From positions 67,076 through 131,075 of the forward strand of contig DF237184.1 of the NCBI GenBank assembly GCA_000708835.1: 64,000 bases of DNA, in the 5' to 3' direction. The notes under the pieces are model-generated. The model was not told the DNA's origin and searched no databases. It worked only from the letters and a program-made list of their open reading frames with translations. The position numbers were made by a program, and so were the translations under genes. Source of the stretch: Klebsormidium nitens. Lineage: Eukaryota; Streptophyta; Klebsormidiophyceae; Klebsormidiales; Klebsormidiaceae. Positions 23,016 to 34,700 of this stretch are shown piece by piece. Each line of letters opens with the position of its first letter. Within the stretch, counting starts at the first letter, position 1.

Positions 23016-26000
23016 ATGCAGGCTTTGGCCTGCTCCACCTCTGGCGCTATCCCCAGCATTGTTGGCATTGCTTCTGGAGGCCTGTCCCTTCCCGATGGCC
23101 AGTGTCGGGCGCATTGGGGCGCGCGCTCCCAAAACTCTGATCGCATGCAGGGCGTTAGGGTTTGGAAGACGTCCCCCGGCAGGGGTGTCGGAGTTCAGTC
23201 CCCAGTAAAATCCGGAAGCCTGCAAAACAGGGGCTTTGGATTTGAACCTTTTAGGAACGCGCCACCGCAAGTGTTGCGAAAGCAAGGAGCTAGATTCGTG
23301 AGGAAATGGAAGGCTCCCAACGCTTCAAGACTAGATGAAGATCCAGACTGGGAGCGGAAGTCGTCGAACGGTTCCGCCTCATCTAGTTCCAATGGAAGCG
23401 TCGCGAAGTCGGTGGTTCAAGAACCAAAGCCCTTTGTTGCGCGAGATGGGACTCCCAAGCCCGGCATTGTCGTCGTATCATCCCCTGGGGAGAGGCTATC
23501 CCCTCAGGACAGCGGGTTTGCGTCCCAACTCTCATCAGACACTCGCCCCAAAAGCTCATCTAGGGCGCCAGATTATGAGCAGCCGAGTCAATCAGGAAAT
23601 GGCACCGGCGCCAGCTCAGCGGAGCGCTCGAATGGGGTTGGGGAGATTGCGTTTGCAAGCGGGCCGATCAGCGAACAGATCACGGACGCGCCATCTTGTC
23701 CGATGCCGAATTTTGCGACGACGGCCACGCGGGTCACGCTGCTGCAGCCGGTGCCACTCCTCCCGAGCAGTGCTCAGAAGCCCGGTGTGAATAAGCGCCC
23801 GCTGCTAATTTATGTTCCGGGGATGGACGGCACAGGGCAGGGCATCCGGCCGCAGATTGAGGGGCTGTACACTGACGGGTGAGTGGAACACATTGGTGCT
23901 GACTGTAAGGGCTCAGAAGCATCGCTGATTGAAGCTTTGTCCTGTCCTCAATGATAGACACTTACTTTCGATGATTGAAGTTTGCGTTCTTGCCCGTGTT
24001 CCTTCTCTGCTGTCTCAAGATTCGCCTCCATTTTTCTCGAAGAGCTGTCTCATATTAGAAAAAATCGCCTCATTGAAAGCTTTCATAGAACCGCTGTTAC
24101 ACCAGTCCAGGCACCCAAAGGCCTGAGCTTTGCCCCGAGTTTGGTAGAAACTTCATCTCAGCGTTCTTTCCACAATATTGCCGCATCGATAATTACAGTA
24201 TGTGATTAGAAAGCTTGTTCAACGTCCTACAGGTACGACATCCGATGCGTATACATCCCAAGCAATGATAGGTCCACATGGGGCGAGCTGGTCGACTCCC
24301 TTGTCCCACTCATTGAACAGGCCGCCACGCTTGCGGTTTCCGACTTGACCTCCGCGGCTTCACTGGCCCCCCTTTTGCAGTATGCACATGGGGCGAAAGA
24401 CAAGGACGTTGACGAGGTGAGTCCAGGGCCTTTCCACGTTGCGCAATTGGGGGGTATCCTTTCTTGATGCCGTCAGATACTCATCTGGTCCGTTCATGCT
24501 TGACTGGTGGATGCTGCTTGGTTCTCAAATGCATTCAAGCCCTATTCTACTTTGTTGAAGGTGCTTCAGCTTTCCTGCAATTTTCGAAACGTCTACACTG
24601 GAAGTCTTTCAGTGCAAACAGAGTGGCTGACCATTTCGGGTCTCCCGGCTTTACCTCGGACAAAGTCATTCTGTTCCTGGCACAATCACACGACCTCCCC
24701 GCTCTAAAAGGACTCACCTCGGACCTTTACACCCAAAGTCGACGTCTCCCTTCACAAGCAACTTATGCACTTCCACAAGTCGCTTGCAATCTCGTTTCTT
24801 TGCACCCTCTCAACGAAGGTCGACTGAGCAGAGGAGAATTTGGTGGTGATACTCATCACCTGGTGTGATACAAAGTATTCCCATTTTAAGCATCAATCGC
24901 GCGCATTTACAGGTTGCTCGAATTTCCTGAAACTTTTCTCCAGCCATAACAAGCCTTTTCAATGCAGGCCCCCCCCCTTCCCACTCGCCACGTCACCCTC
25001 CTTGCCGAGTCCTTTGGCACGTGCCTGGCCCTTCGGGTGGCTGCCCGCGCTCCTTCCCTCATCTCGCGCCTAGTTCTGCTGAACCCGGCCACGAACTTCG
25101 ATAAGAACAACTGGCTCGTCAGCCTGGCGGCTGCGACGGGGCTCTTGGCAGCATTCCCCGGGCCTCTCTATTCTTTCGCTCAGGTATGCTTCCGCTCAGG
25201 TATTCCTCTGCAAAGGACGTGTTTTTGATTCTTCGGAAGGACTTATCTCTTTGCTCCTTGGAAGGACGTCGTTTTTCCACGCGCGCTTGAGTACGTCTGT
25301 TCCATAGCTGCCTTTGCACAAATCGGGATTTTACAAAGTCGCAGAACTTTCGGTCAACCATTCCACTCTGTTATTGAATGGTACGTGAAGAAGTGTCAAG
25401 TTGCTTGTATCTGCGGCCTACATTGTGATTGATAATCGAGTGACGTCAAGCTCGAAATAAAACCTCGTCACTTTCCTCGCCTCAGGACGTCATGCTGCCA
25501 CTGCTGGTAAAGCGCAACCGCGTGTCGGCTGACGCCAACAAGGACTTGCTGTCGCCCATTGATTACGTGCCCGCCGCATGCGCTGCGTGGCGCCTGCATA
25601 TGCTTAACGAGGGAACGCCCTCAACGGAGGAGCTCGCGAACTTGAAGCAGCCTGTTATGCTGGTAAGAGATCATGCTGGAGAAAGAAATGCTGTATCTTG
25701 AGTACAAGTGAGTTCTTTTCTGATTTCTTTTGCTGGATCATCTTGGGGGCTCCGTGTCTATTAGTCTCCGGTAGCCTTCAACATCCGAAATGTCCGTTGA
25801 TTCATTCTGCGTGCGTGTTCTCAAGCAGTTGACGAGGTGCGGCAATTGTGTCACCGTGAAAGCCCCCATGAACGGAGAGCAACGGCCAATCTGTCGACGG
25901 CTGTCAAGCTGACACGTTTCATGTATGCGGGCAGTTTGCCGGAGCCAAGGACCGTGTTCTGCCGTCGATGAATGAGGCGGCGCGTCTCCAGACCCAGCTT

Positions 26001-29000
26001 CCGAATGCGTGGAGGGTCATCCTCCCAGAAAGGTAGATCAATGCCCTAGACATTTGAATGAGCCTTTGCTCACTGCCCTGAAGCTCCTCTACTTCTTGTT
26101 CTAGGCAACGATGAAAGCGTTTCTTCGAGTGCTTGCAAATGCCAGCAAATTATGCGCGTATTAGAAGTGCATTTCAGGGGCGGATGGGTTTACACAGCCT
26201 GATGAGAAATGCGGAACGGAAAGAATATGTTCTGAGAATCAAAGGAGCATGTGCCTGTCAGGTTGGACGGCCCTTGTACCCCCTGTTCCTCCGTGTTCAG
26301 CTGCGAATTTCACGGCAAAATTTGAAGTCTTGATGTCGACTTCCTACAGTGGCCACACCGCTCTCCTGGAAGACCACATCAACATTGCGTCCTTGATGCG
26401 CAAGAACGGCTTCTCGCCCCCCCGCGCCGTGAGTCCTGAGAGAACTTCCGGGGGAACGCCCCGACTTGAATCCCCGGCCAATGGACCCTCCCCCCCGGAT
26501 CTGACCGACCTCGCAGCCCGCGACCCGGTTAACCCCGGGGTGGTTGCCGTTAACCCGGGGGTAAGCGGTGCGGCCAACTCCGAGAACCCGCGGGTTAGAG
26601 ACGCGGTCGGCTCCGCAGCCGAAGTCCCCGCTGCTCGTGTGAGGGACGCCCATGTCAATGCTGACGTCAGCAGAAGTGACGTCAGCGGCCTAAGCTACGA
26701 CTCCCCGGTCCCCCGGCGGCGGCGGGCGGCCGTGCCGGACGAGGTATACGACGAGATGGGGCGGTTATTAGAGCCTTGGCGCATAGTGACGTCACCGCTC
26801 GTCAGCGGGGCTGAGAATCTGCCGGACCCGAGCGCGGAGCCGCGGCGGCCAATTTTGTTTGTCGGGAATCACACCATTTTTGGGTTGTACGACTCGCCGC
26901 TCCTAGTTCACGAGTTGTTCATGCGGGGCTTCCGGTGCCGGGGGCTCGCGCATCCGGGGCACTGGCGCAGCGGAGCGGGGCAGCTTTTTGAGAGGTGCGT
27001 CTTTTTGCTACTCTAGAAGGTCAATTGGTTGCGAAGAAAACTGAGGCTTTTTAAAGCAGAGCTCACTGAATCGCGGATTCTCAAGAGTTGTTCCGAGAAT
27101 GATTCTAACTCAGCGGGAGGGCTTGTCTCTGCTCTTTTGACAACTTTCATTGGTTGGTGATGGCTCATGGCTCAAGAGTTTGCTTCCCTTCAGATTAGGT
27201 ACGATATACAAAGCGACTATTCCGATAAACGGGAGCACGAAGTAATAAGAGAATTACTTCGTGCTTCAGCAGAGAGCTCGGTGACTTTTCGGCTAATCAA
27301 TCTTGCTTGCAATCAACGCCGCTAGACCTTATGCTGCGCGCTTTCCTGGTCAGGTATGGCAACGTGAAGGCGACGCCGTTTGCTGCGTACAAGCTGTTGA
27401 AGGAGGGCGAGGACGTGCTGCTCTTCCCGGGAGGCGCTCGGGAAGTCGTTAAGCGCAAGGTGGGGTTAGGCTCAATCTGACCGGTCGATGTTTCGGAAAG
27501 ATGTGGCCAATATGAGTCACTTTGCATGTCTTAGGTAGCATTTGAGCAATTTTTTTCAGGCCAATTGAAGGCCCATCTCGCGGCGAGGAGAGGGGCTCAG
27601 CTATTCCACCATGGAAGGTCTCTCGGTCTAGGTAGGATCGACACTTCGAGGTTGGATGCGGTACTTCGAGGATTTTTGGATCCAGCCTTAGATGGAAGTG
27701 GCAGCAACCCTGTACTAAGACGTGCATTATGCCGCATGTATCGCTGTGGCCCGATTTTGTACGAAACGTTAAGCAAGCTGTCAGAAATTCAACTCTTCAC
27801 AAAGAATCCTTGTGTTTTTAAGAATGCTACGTCCATGTATCCGCGCTGGCGGTTTTGTATTACGCACCAAAACACTCGTATGTTGGATCCAGAGAGTGCG
27901 TTGTTCAAGATTTCCAGGCATCAGACGAGTTCTCTATCAAAGACAGCCGTCCATTTTTGTCCCCTTTTTGTTTGGGCTCCTTGTGCACAACAGTGCGTCC
28001 TCGTTCAATGTTTTTGTGCCTACTTCAAAACAACGTCACTTCGTAAAATCTACATGGCTCGCATTTGCAAAACGTTGTGCTTCATTGAATTCACGCGGCT
28101 GGAAGGATTTGAAGCGAAGTTTAAATTTCAACGCCCCGAATTTGCATCCGCAGGGGGAGGAGTATCAGCTGCAGTGGCGGGAGAAGGCCGACTTCGTGCG
28201 CATGGCCAGCAGACTAGGCGCTATCATAGTTCCCTTTGGGGCGCTCGGGGGAGACGACGCGTAAGTCGCACTCGTACACCTATATCACGCGTTTCCGATT
28301 GTCGACATCTGAAAGGGTTTCTGCTTGATACCAAGAGGTCATTCGAACCAATACGTCACAAAACCCCTTTGCCTGGCTGTTTGTACCTTTCTTCGGATGC
28401 GATCTTGCGACGTGCTATGCTCAGAACCAGCGCAGTTGGATCGCGTCGAAACTTTACGAGAAGTGCTCAGTTCCGTTGCTGACGTCAAATCGCCCCGTCA
28501 CGCTGTCCTTCGTTGCCACGTGGCAGGTACAAGATCTTATGGGACGGTCGGGACATTCTCAGCTCCCCGGTGGGCCCGTTCGTCGAGGAGCTGTACAAAT
28601 CGGTCGGGTTGGAGGCGGACCTCGTATATCCGGTCACCCGGTTGCCATTCCTGGGGCTGCCGATACCTAGGTGGGCATGCGGATACAGTCTGCCTTTGTC
28701 TGCGTTCTCTCTTGTCTACCGTCTCGCTTGATTTTCCAGTCCTCGTTGTTTCCCCCACTTCTTCTGCTCCACGATATGTGAATGTGAGTGCATCGACATA
28801 ACGTGGAGTAGGGTATGAGAAGGACTGGGGCTTGAGACGCTAAATTTTCAGACGGACTGGGTTGTTCCTGCGTAAGTAGTTGAAGCGAAGAACTAATATC
28901 TGTCCATCTTCGTCCTCTTTTGATAGCTCTTTCTTCCTCACGGCTCACGGCGCTCCCCCCTGTCTCCTGCACCAAGACCATCCTCTCCCTGGGGACTTTC

Positions 29001-30201
29001 TACCCATTGCGTGGTTCCCCCGGGCCCTTTCTTTCAGTTCTATTCCATATCCGCTAACGAACGCATCTCCGTCCTCTTCTGCTCATGCTCTCGCTAACGT
29101 CTCCTGCATAGTCACGCCGTCGTAAGGTTCGAAAAATACGGGAAGTCCTCCCCTGGGATTCTTTACTGAGCGTGGCTCCACCCGGCCCTTTTGCAGTCCT
29201 ATCCCCATCCCCGCCATCGAACGCATCTACTTCCACTTCGCGCCGGCAGTTGACACCAGCCAGTACGCGTGCGATCTGTCGGACGCCGACGCATGTCAGG
29301 ATTTGTACGGTGAGCGTGCGCCCCCGTCCGAGCGCCTCTACCTTGAGTATTCTGCGACGGACTATCTTGAAAGGCTCTGATCGATTCCGGTGCGAGTGTT
29401 CGGTGCTCGCTCTGGCCAGGTGTTTGTTTCTCGAACAAACTATGAATCAGGTTTGGTGTCACACCTCATGAAGAACGCCCGAATAGTTCATACATTACTT
29501 AGCATTGCTGCATGCTGGTTATTTTTGAGAAGGAAACAAGCATGTAGCATATGTTTGGTCGGGCATTACAGCGCTTCATGCCCGCATTACCTTTCTGCAG
29601 GCACGACAATCACCGGTGCATCAACCCTCTTGATTGTGCTTCTTGCTTTCAATAAAAGGCACCTGTCGCGGTTGTTTCGGTCGCCCAAGCGTTTCTTCTG
29701 CTTTTTGCATCTGAGCAGACGTACGACCAAACATCGCTGTTGCTTGCACGCTGTGCAGGGTTGGTGAGGCGGTCGGTGGAAGAGAGCATCGCCCACCTCA
29801 AAGAAGTGCGAGCAAGGGACCCGGTACGTTCAGTTTTTGTCCTCGATTCTGCTCGTGTGTATCGCATTGATAGAGCAGCCCGTCTGTTCCGCTTGCTGTA
29901 ACTGTCGCTCCTATCCAAAGTTTGGCCCCACGTCTCCTCGAGTTTCTTGCAATCTGGATCGAAACGTGGCACGCAAGTAAATTCCAACTCTGAAGCTCGG
30001 CTTCTTGAATCACAAGCTTGCCAAAATCGTAGAAGCGTGAGTTTTGAACCAGCTAGTGCCAACTCCATTGCCGGGTACCAAGAAACACTGGATTGAATTT
30101 GAATCTGACGGCAGTTTGTTTGTTTGCAGGAGCGCATGTTCCCTGCTCGGATGTTGGCGAAGGCGTCGCGTTTGCTTCCAGAGTTCAGCCCGCGAGAATA
30201 A
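23016..30201 (+). CDS. PES: Phytyl ester synthase / diacylglycerol acyltransferase (esterase-lipase plus acyltransferase)
   Basis: Twelve exons close in frame: 23016-23878, 24233-24416, 24968-25183, 25486-25662, 25935-26032, 26350-26994, 27354-27459, 28154-28260, 28527-28670, 29197-29309, 29759-29823, 30130-30201; 929 residues, longer than the roughly 700 usual in plants because of the N-terminus. Residues 1-60 look like a plastid transit peptide, followed by a serine-rich linker. The alpha/beta-hydrolase half starts at LLIYVPGMDGTG (about 263). The nucleophile elbow is AESFGTC (S364), and likely partners are D486 in FAGAKDRVLP and H515 in SGHTALLEDH. After a variable linker the acyltransferase half has VGNH (H687) and LLFPGGAREV. 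In plants such enzymes esterify phytol released from chlorophyll, and diacylglycerol, at plastoglobules. The first Gly of the GxSxG motif is Ala here. Confidence 0.93.
29038..29196 (+). repeat. Decayed copy of ester synthase exon 10 edge
   Basis: At 29020-29070 the polypyrimidine tract, CAG acceptor and first 30 or so bases of exon 10 are repeated in degenerate form; GAACGCATCT is intact. The real exon starts at 29197, 159 bases downstream. The decoy frame is interrupted relative to the true one, so it is unlikely to be a coding exon. Confidence 0.7.
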
Positions 30202-31784
30202 GGAAGGTTTAGCGGCTGTTATTTTACCATGTTGACATGTTGGGAACCGGTCATAACGAGTTGATTGTGCACAAAGACAAGCGCAATGCCACTATCTTTT
30301 TGCCGATTTTGCACTGCGGAATAATCAGATGTTGACGTTGGACTCTAAGAGAATCGGAATTACAGCATCGAGTGCTTAAATTTCGGCCTCTTGTTTCCCG
30401 CACGCTGTCAAACCACATCTTGTCGAAGCAGAGTTGATTATTGTGAACACTGATGAGTTTCACGGTCAGCCCGGCCCTTTCCCTAAAACCGTTTCAAGTT
30501 TGCACGTGATGTTGCATCAATGGGCATCAACGTGCATGACAGATTGGGAAGTTGCACTCTACGAAGGCACACCCGATGTGATATGAGGTGTACATTGTTT
30601 ACCCCTATCATTCTAACGAGCAAACCTCTTCGTGCAATTCATGTCAGCTAGGTATACTAGACAATTTCGTCATACGTTTCTGGCAGGCACTACAGCTATA
30701 GGCATCTTTGTTCAAATCAAACTTGACGTTGTTGCCTGAAGGTTTCACCGTAGCTCTACATATGGTCTTTTTTCAAAACCCGGCTACGTCGTACATGACA
30801 TAATACATGTATCCAATTCTCATGCAAACGAAGAAGCTTTTGAGCTGAAGTGCAGTTACTACGACGGTATCTAGGGAGCTGACTGAAGTTGTCTCGCTGT
30901 TCGTTTCCGTTTACTCTGCTCGTACCCTGCAGCCAAACCCCAACCAAACGTCATTGAAAGCAAGAGCCCGAATATAGCGGATCTTGACTAAGTGACATCA
31001 TGGCGGGATCATGGCATCTATCGAATCGCAAACGCACTGAAGAAGACATGACCCAGGGAGAGCCGCACCATTTTCGATCTGGCAAATGACGTACCGTATA
31101 CCAGAAAGAAAGCTCTATTTGTGCGCGAGCTCTTGCAATCGGGCCAGATTACATTACCACTTGGCACTTACGTAATACCAGGTAGTCCCAGCCGGCATCA
31201 GCCGATGTGGGTCATGTCAGGCGAACCGGTCACTTCAGTACCCCGGGGGGGTTCGAACTTTGCGGCGCTGATCCAGGACATCCTCCTGCATACAAACCTA
31301 GGTTCCGACAGTCACCACTGTACCTGCATTAAAATTTACACGTTACCGGTTTAATTTATCCATAATATGCTCAGCGTCAGAACCGGGGCCCGGGGATCGA
31401 CCTTGGTTATCGTCTTTATGCTGTTTAAACCCTTCTTCCTTGGTGGCAGAGTGACTGCAATGATCAGGGTTGGGCCTTGGCCCCTTCTTCTTGCTGGCGC
31501 CGCCAACCTGGCAGTCGATGGTTGCTGCTAGGTATTGCGCTACATTCCTAGGTATTGCGACTTGCAGGGTGGTTGAAAGGCTTTGACTTTCGACAGGCTT
31601 CTGCTGCAGCTTCTTTGTCAGCTTCCATCTTATGAGGGCACTCCAGGTCCCAAATGCTCTGTGCCCATCCTTGTAACCTTGGGGAGCCACTCGGTGGCGT
31701 CGAAGCGCTCGAGCATCTTTCAGATCGGTCTGATGGCAGATGATCGTCTCACTTGTCACCCAGTGGTGTAGTTCATGACGGAGA
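30202..31784. other. Intergenic region, no gene seen
   Basis: This separates the ester synthase stop from the kinase start on the same strand. Short frames at 31121-31354 (+) and 31343-31759 (-) have no recognisable family. No repeats stand out. Confidence 0.55.
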
Positions 31785-34700
31785 ATGGCAAATTGCTTTG
31801 CGTGCTTTGCTCGGTCTGATAAGGAGGAGGCTCCCGAGGACGATCGGAGTGCACCGGGGAGACAGCATGGAGCGCCGGCCCGTAAGGTGTTGCCAGGTGA
31901 GGCACTTGTGAACCTCAGGCAACGTGCGAGTCTCGTTCATGTAGCCATCAAAGAGCATGAGCCATGGATCTCAGAGCTTTTGCTTCCTGTTCTTGATTGA
32001 TGAGGGGCTGGAGATCAATGTTTGCAAGCCTCTTGTGCGGTACTGGACAAGATACCCAGCTGATCAGATGCTGTACTTATATGATTTGGGCGGCATCCAC
32101 TTTTCGGGTTGTTTGTAGCTAGCTAACAAGAGTGAGCTTGGGTGGTTGCTGCTCGGGCTTGTGATACAGCTGCTGCTTGTGGTTGGTGCTTAGGTGTCAC
32201 CAATCTCAATGTGGACATCACTCTTGTTTGCTGAACAACGGCGTCGTACTCTTCAATTTTGCATCATAGAAGCACAACTTTAGGTTTGCTTAAAGTGAAT
32301 CGTTCCAGCACCCAGCTCTAGGGTTTCTCAGCTCGACAATCGTGACACACCGAGAGCAACAAAAGAAGTTAGGTTCAATTTGCGTTGTCTTGATACAGCT
32401 TCCTATGAGGAAGGGATGTTATGCTGCCAGTGCCTTTCAGTGGTTGCAATAGATGGCCTTCAGCTGCTTGTTAGCAAGTTGAAAGCAATCTGGAAGCAAT
32501 GCGGCAATGTCGCATCATTGGGAGTTGTGCTCCAAGTTCCTTTTTGAAGCTTTGAGCTCATTTGTGAGGTTTCTCAATCAATCTGACACCATTGAACCTG
32601 GACACTTTTTGATTGCTCCACTCCTGTTAAACAAGCCTTCAATGTTGGCCTTTATTGGCATCAAAAAGATTCCGGTTAAGCTGAAGCACAAGCCGCTTCC
32701 TTTATGCTCGTATTGTCGTTTGTGAATCTCCATAGTCTCAGAAGACCAGCATCAATGTCCGCATAGCCCCAAGCTTTATTTCCCACTGCATACGCGGTCT
32801 CCATATCTTTCTGTCGGTGTAAGCAGTGTACTTATGCTGGTCTGCTAGTGAGTAAGCATAAAACTGCAAAGCTTCTGTAAGATTGTCTCCCTTTTTCTGT
32901 TATCACAGGTATATCTGTTGCCAATGTGTCCGATCTCTGCCCAATGTTCGTGGCTTAAATGTTCGTCAATGTTCATCAACATCTCTCCCAAAATGCTCGG
33001 CTCTCCATTCAGATCCTCAACACCGAAGATTTTCCCCGGTCTACAGTACACCACTGCACTAGTCATGTTTGCTTTTATCCTCCTCGACATTTTTGATTAA
33101 GTAGTTTCCACCTTTTGTGCTCAATCTTTCTCCCCCTCATTCTCACTACTTGCTTTCCACAATGCAGAGCACGAGATGCTCGTCCCATCCAACGGCCCTA
33201 TTATCGGCACTCCCGCGCACCCCAACGCCCGCCTCGGCCGCCTCCCCTCCAAAGAGCCCGAGGAGCACTTTGCGTCCCACCCAGAAAAGTCGCCGGCGCA
33301 GATTTTCACCTTCCGGGAACTGCAAGCAGCCACTCGGGACTTCCGGCCTCAGAACCTGCTCGGGGAGGGCGGGTTTGGCAGGGTTTACAAGGGCCGGTTA
33401 GAGCGGACGGGGCAGATTGTGGCCGTGAAGCAGCTGGATAGGACGGGCCTGCAGGGCAATGCGGAGTTCCGAGTGGAGGTGTCGATGCTCAGTCTGCTGC
33501 ACCATGAGAACCTGGTGAACCTGATCGGATACTGTGCGGATGGGGATCAGCGGCTGCTGGTGTATGAGTTCATGCCGCTGGGGTGCCTGGAGGATCATCT
33601 GCATGGTGAGGCTTTGGAGCTTGAGGGTGTTCGGAAGCAGATTGCTGGGTCTCAGGGTTAAGAGTGAGCCTAATCTCAAGGCTTGAGCAACCTGGGCGTG
33701 GCGATAGGTGCTGATTGCCGACCAGGCGCTTGCCAATGATCCAGCATAAAGGGGCCTGTAATGTGTTCAAGCGTAAGGAGGGCGCTGCCAGACATGTTGG
33801 AGGACTTTGCATTTTGATCGGCTACAATGTGGCTGTTGATCGGCGCTCCTCGGCTCTGTATTAGCTGGTTTGTTTTCTTCATTGCTCTCTAGAATAGGGG
33901 GTCCTGCAAGATGGTGGTTCAGCTAGAGCCTGGACCGCGTGTCTGTATAGTAGCAGGGAGCCTTGCTTATGTCTACTACGAGGGTGTGGATTAGTGTCTT
34001 TCATTCTGGGCCAAGAGTCGCAGAACTTTTCTACTCTTTCTGCGGTGTTCAGCAAGGCAGCTCTGGAGGCAGCAATGTGCATGAGGTTTGTTCCAAACCT
34101 CAATTGGAAACGTTCGATGTTTGCAGGTCTGCGTTCCTGTAAACTTTTGATACTTTGCCAACTGTCGCCTTCAATGGCCCATACGGGGTTTGAGTAGGGC
34201 CCATACGGAGTTTGAGTAGGCATTTGTGACTATCTCCAGCAGCACCTCAGTTGCTCAAGTTCACGTGGCTCGTGATATTGCGTCCTCAGTTGATAACCCT
34301 CGCAGTCAATTAATGCTAGCCAAACCCTGATCTACACAACTCCCATCAAATGTACGTGTCCATGTTTTGGACACTTCTCTGAGCGCACAGTGGACCCCCT
34401 GTCACAGACCCTTGCTGCATCCTCAAACAGCTTTGGGTGTAGGGCTTTAGGCTAGTACTCCAAAAGATTGCGGTGTATCGACACCTCCTCCAAGGTGGAC
34501 TCCGGCCCTTTTGTCCTCAAGAAGAAAGTCACGATTGGAGAGCCTCTGCGGGACCTATTCAGCCAGTGCTCCGTGGCATAGTTAGCCACTGCTCTGCGGA
34601 CATAGTCAGCCAGTGCACATCTGGTGTCCTTTGAGACGATTCTAAGAAGATGTTCCATACATTCAGTTGAACCATCTGGCAATACAGATTAGACAACTTT

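Noticed and set aside
27565-28482. 305-codon open frame on the plus strand
   Set aside because: It runs through intron 7, exon 8 and intron 8 of the ester synthase in a different frame from exon 8 and shows no family resemblance.
31343-31759. 138-codon minus-strand frame, considered as a retrotransposon gag remnant
   Set aside because: No zinc knuckle, protease or reverse-transcriptase motif and no long terminal repeats nearby; the resemblance was only in composition.
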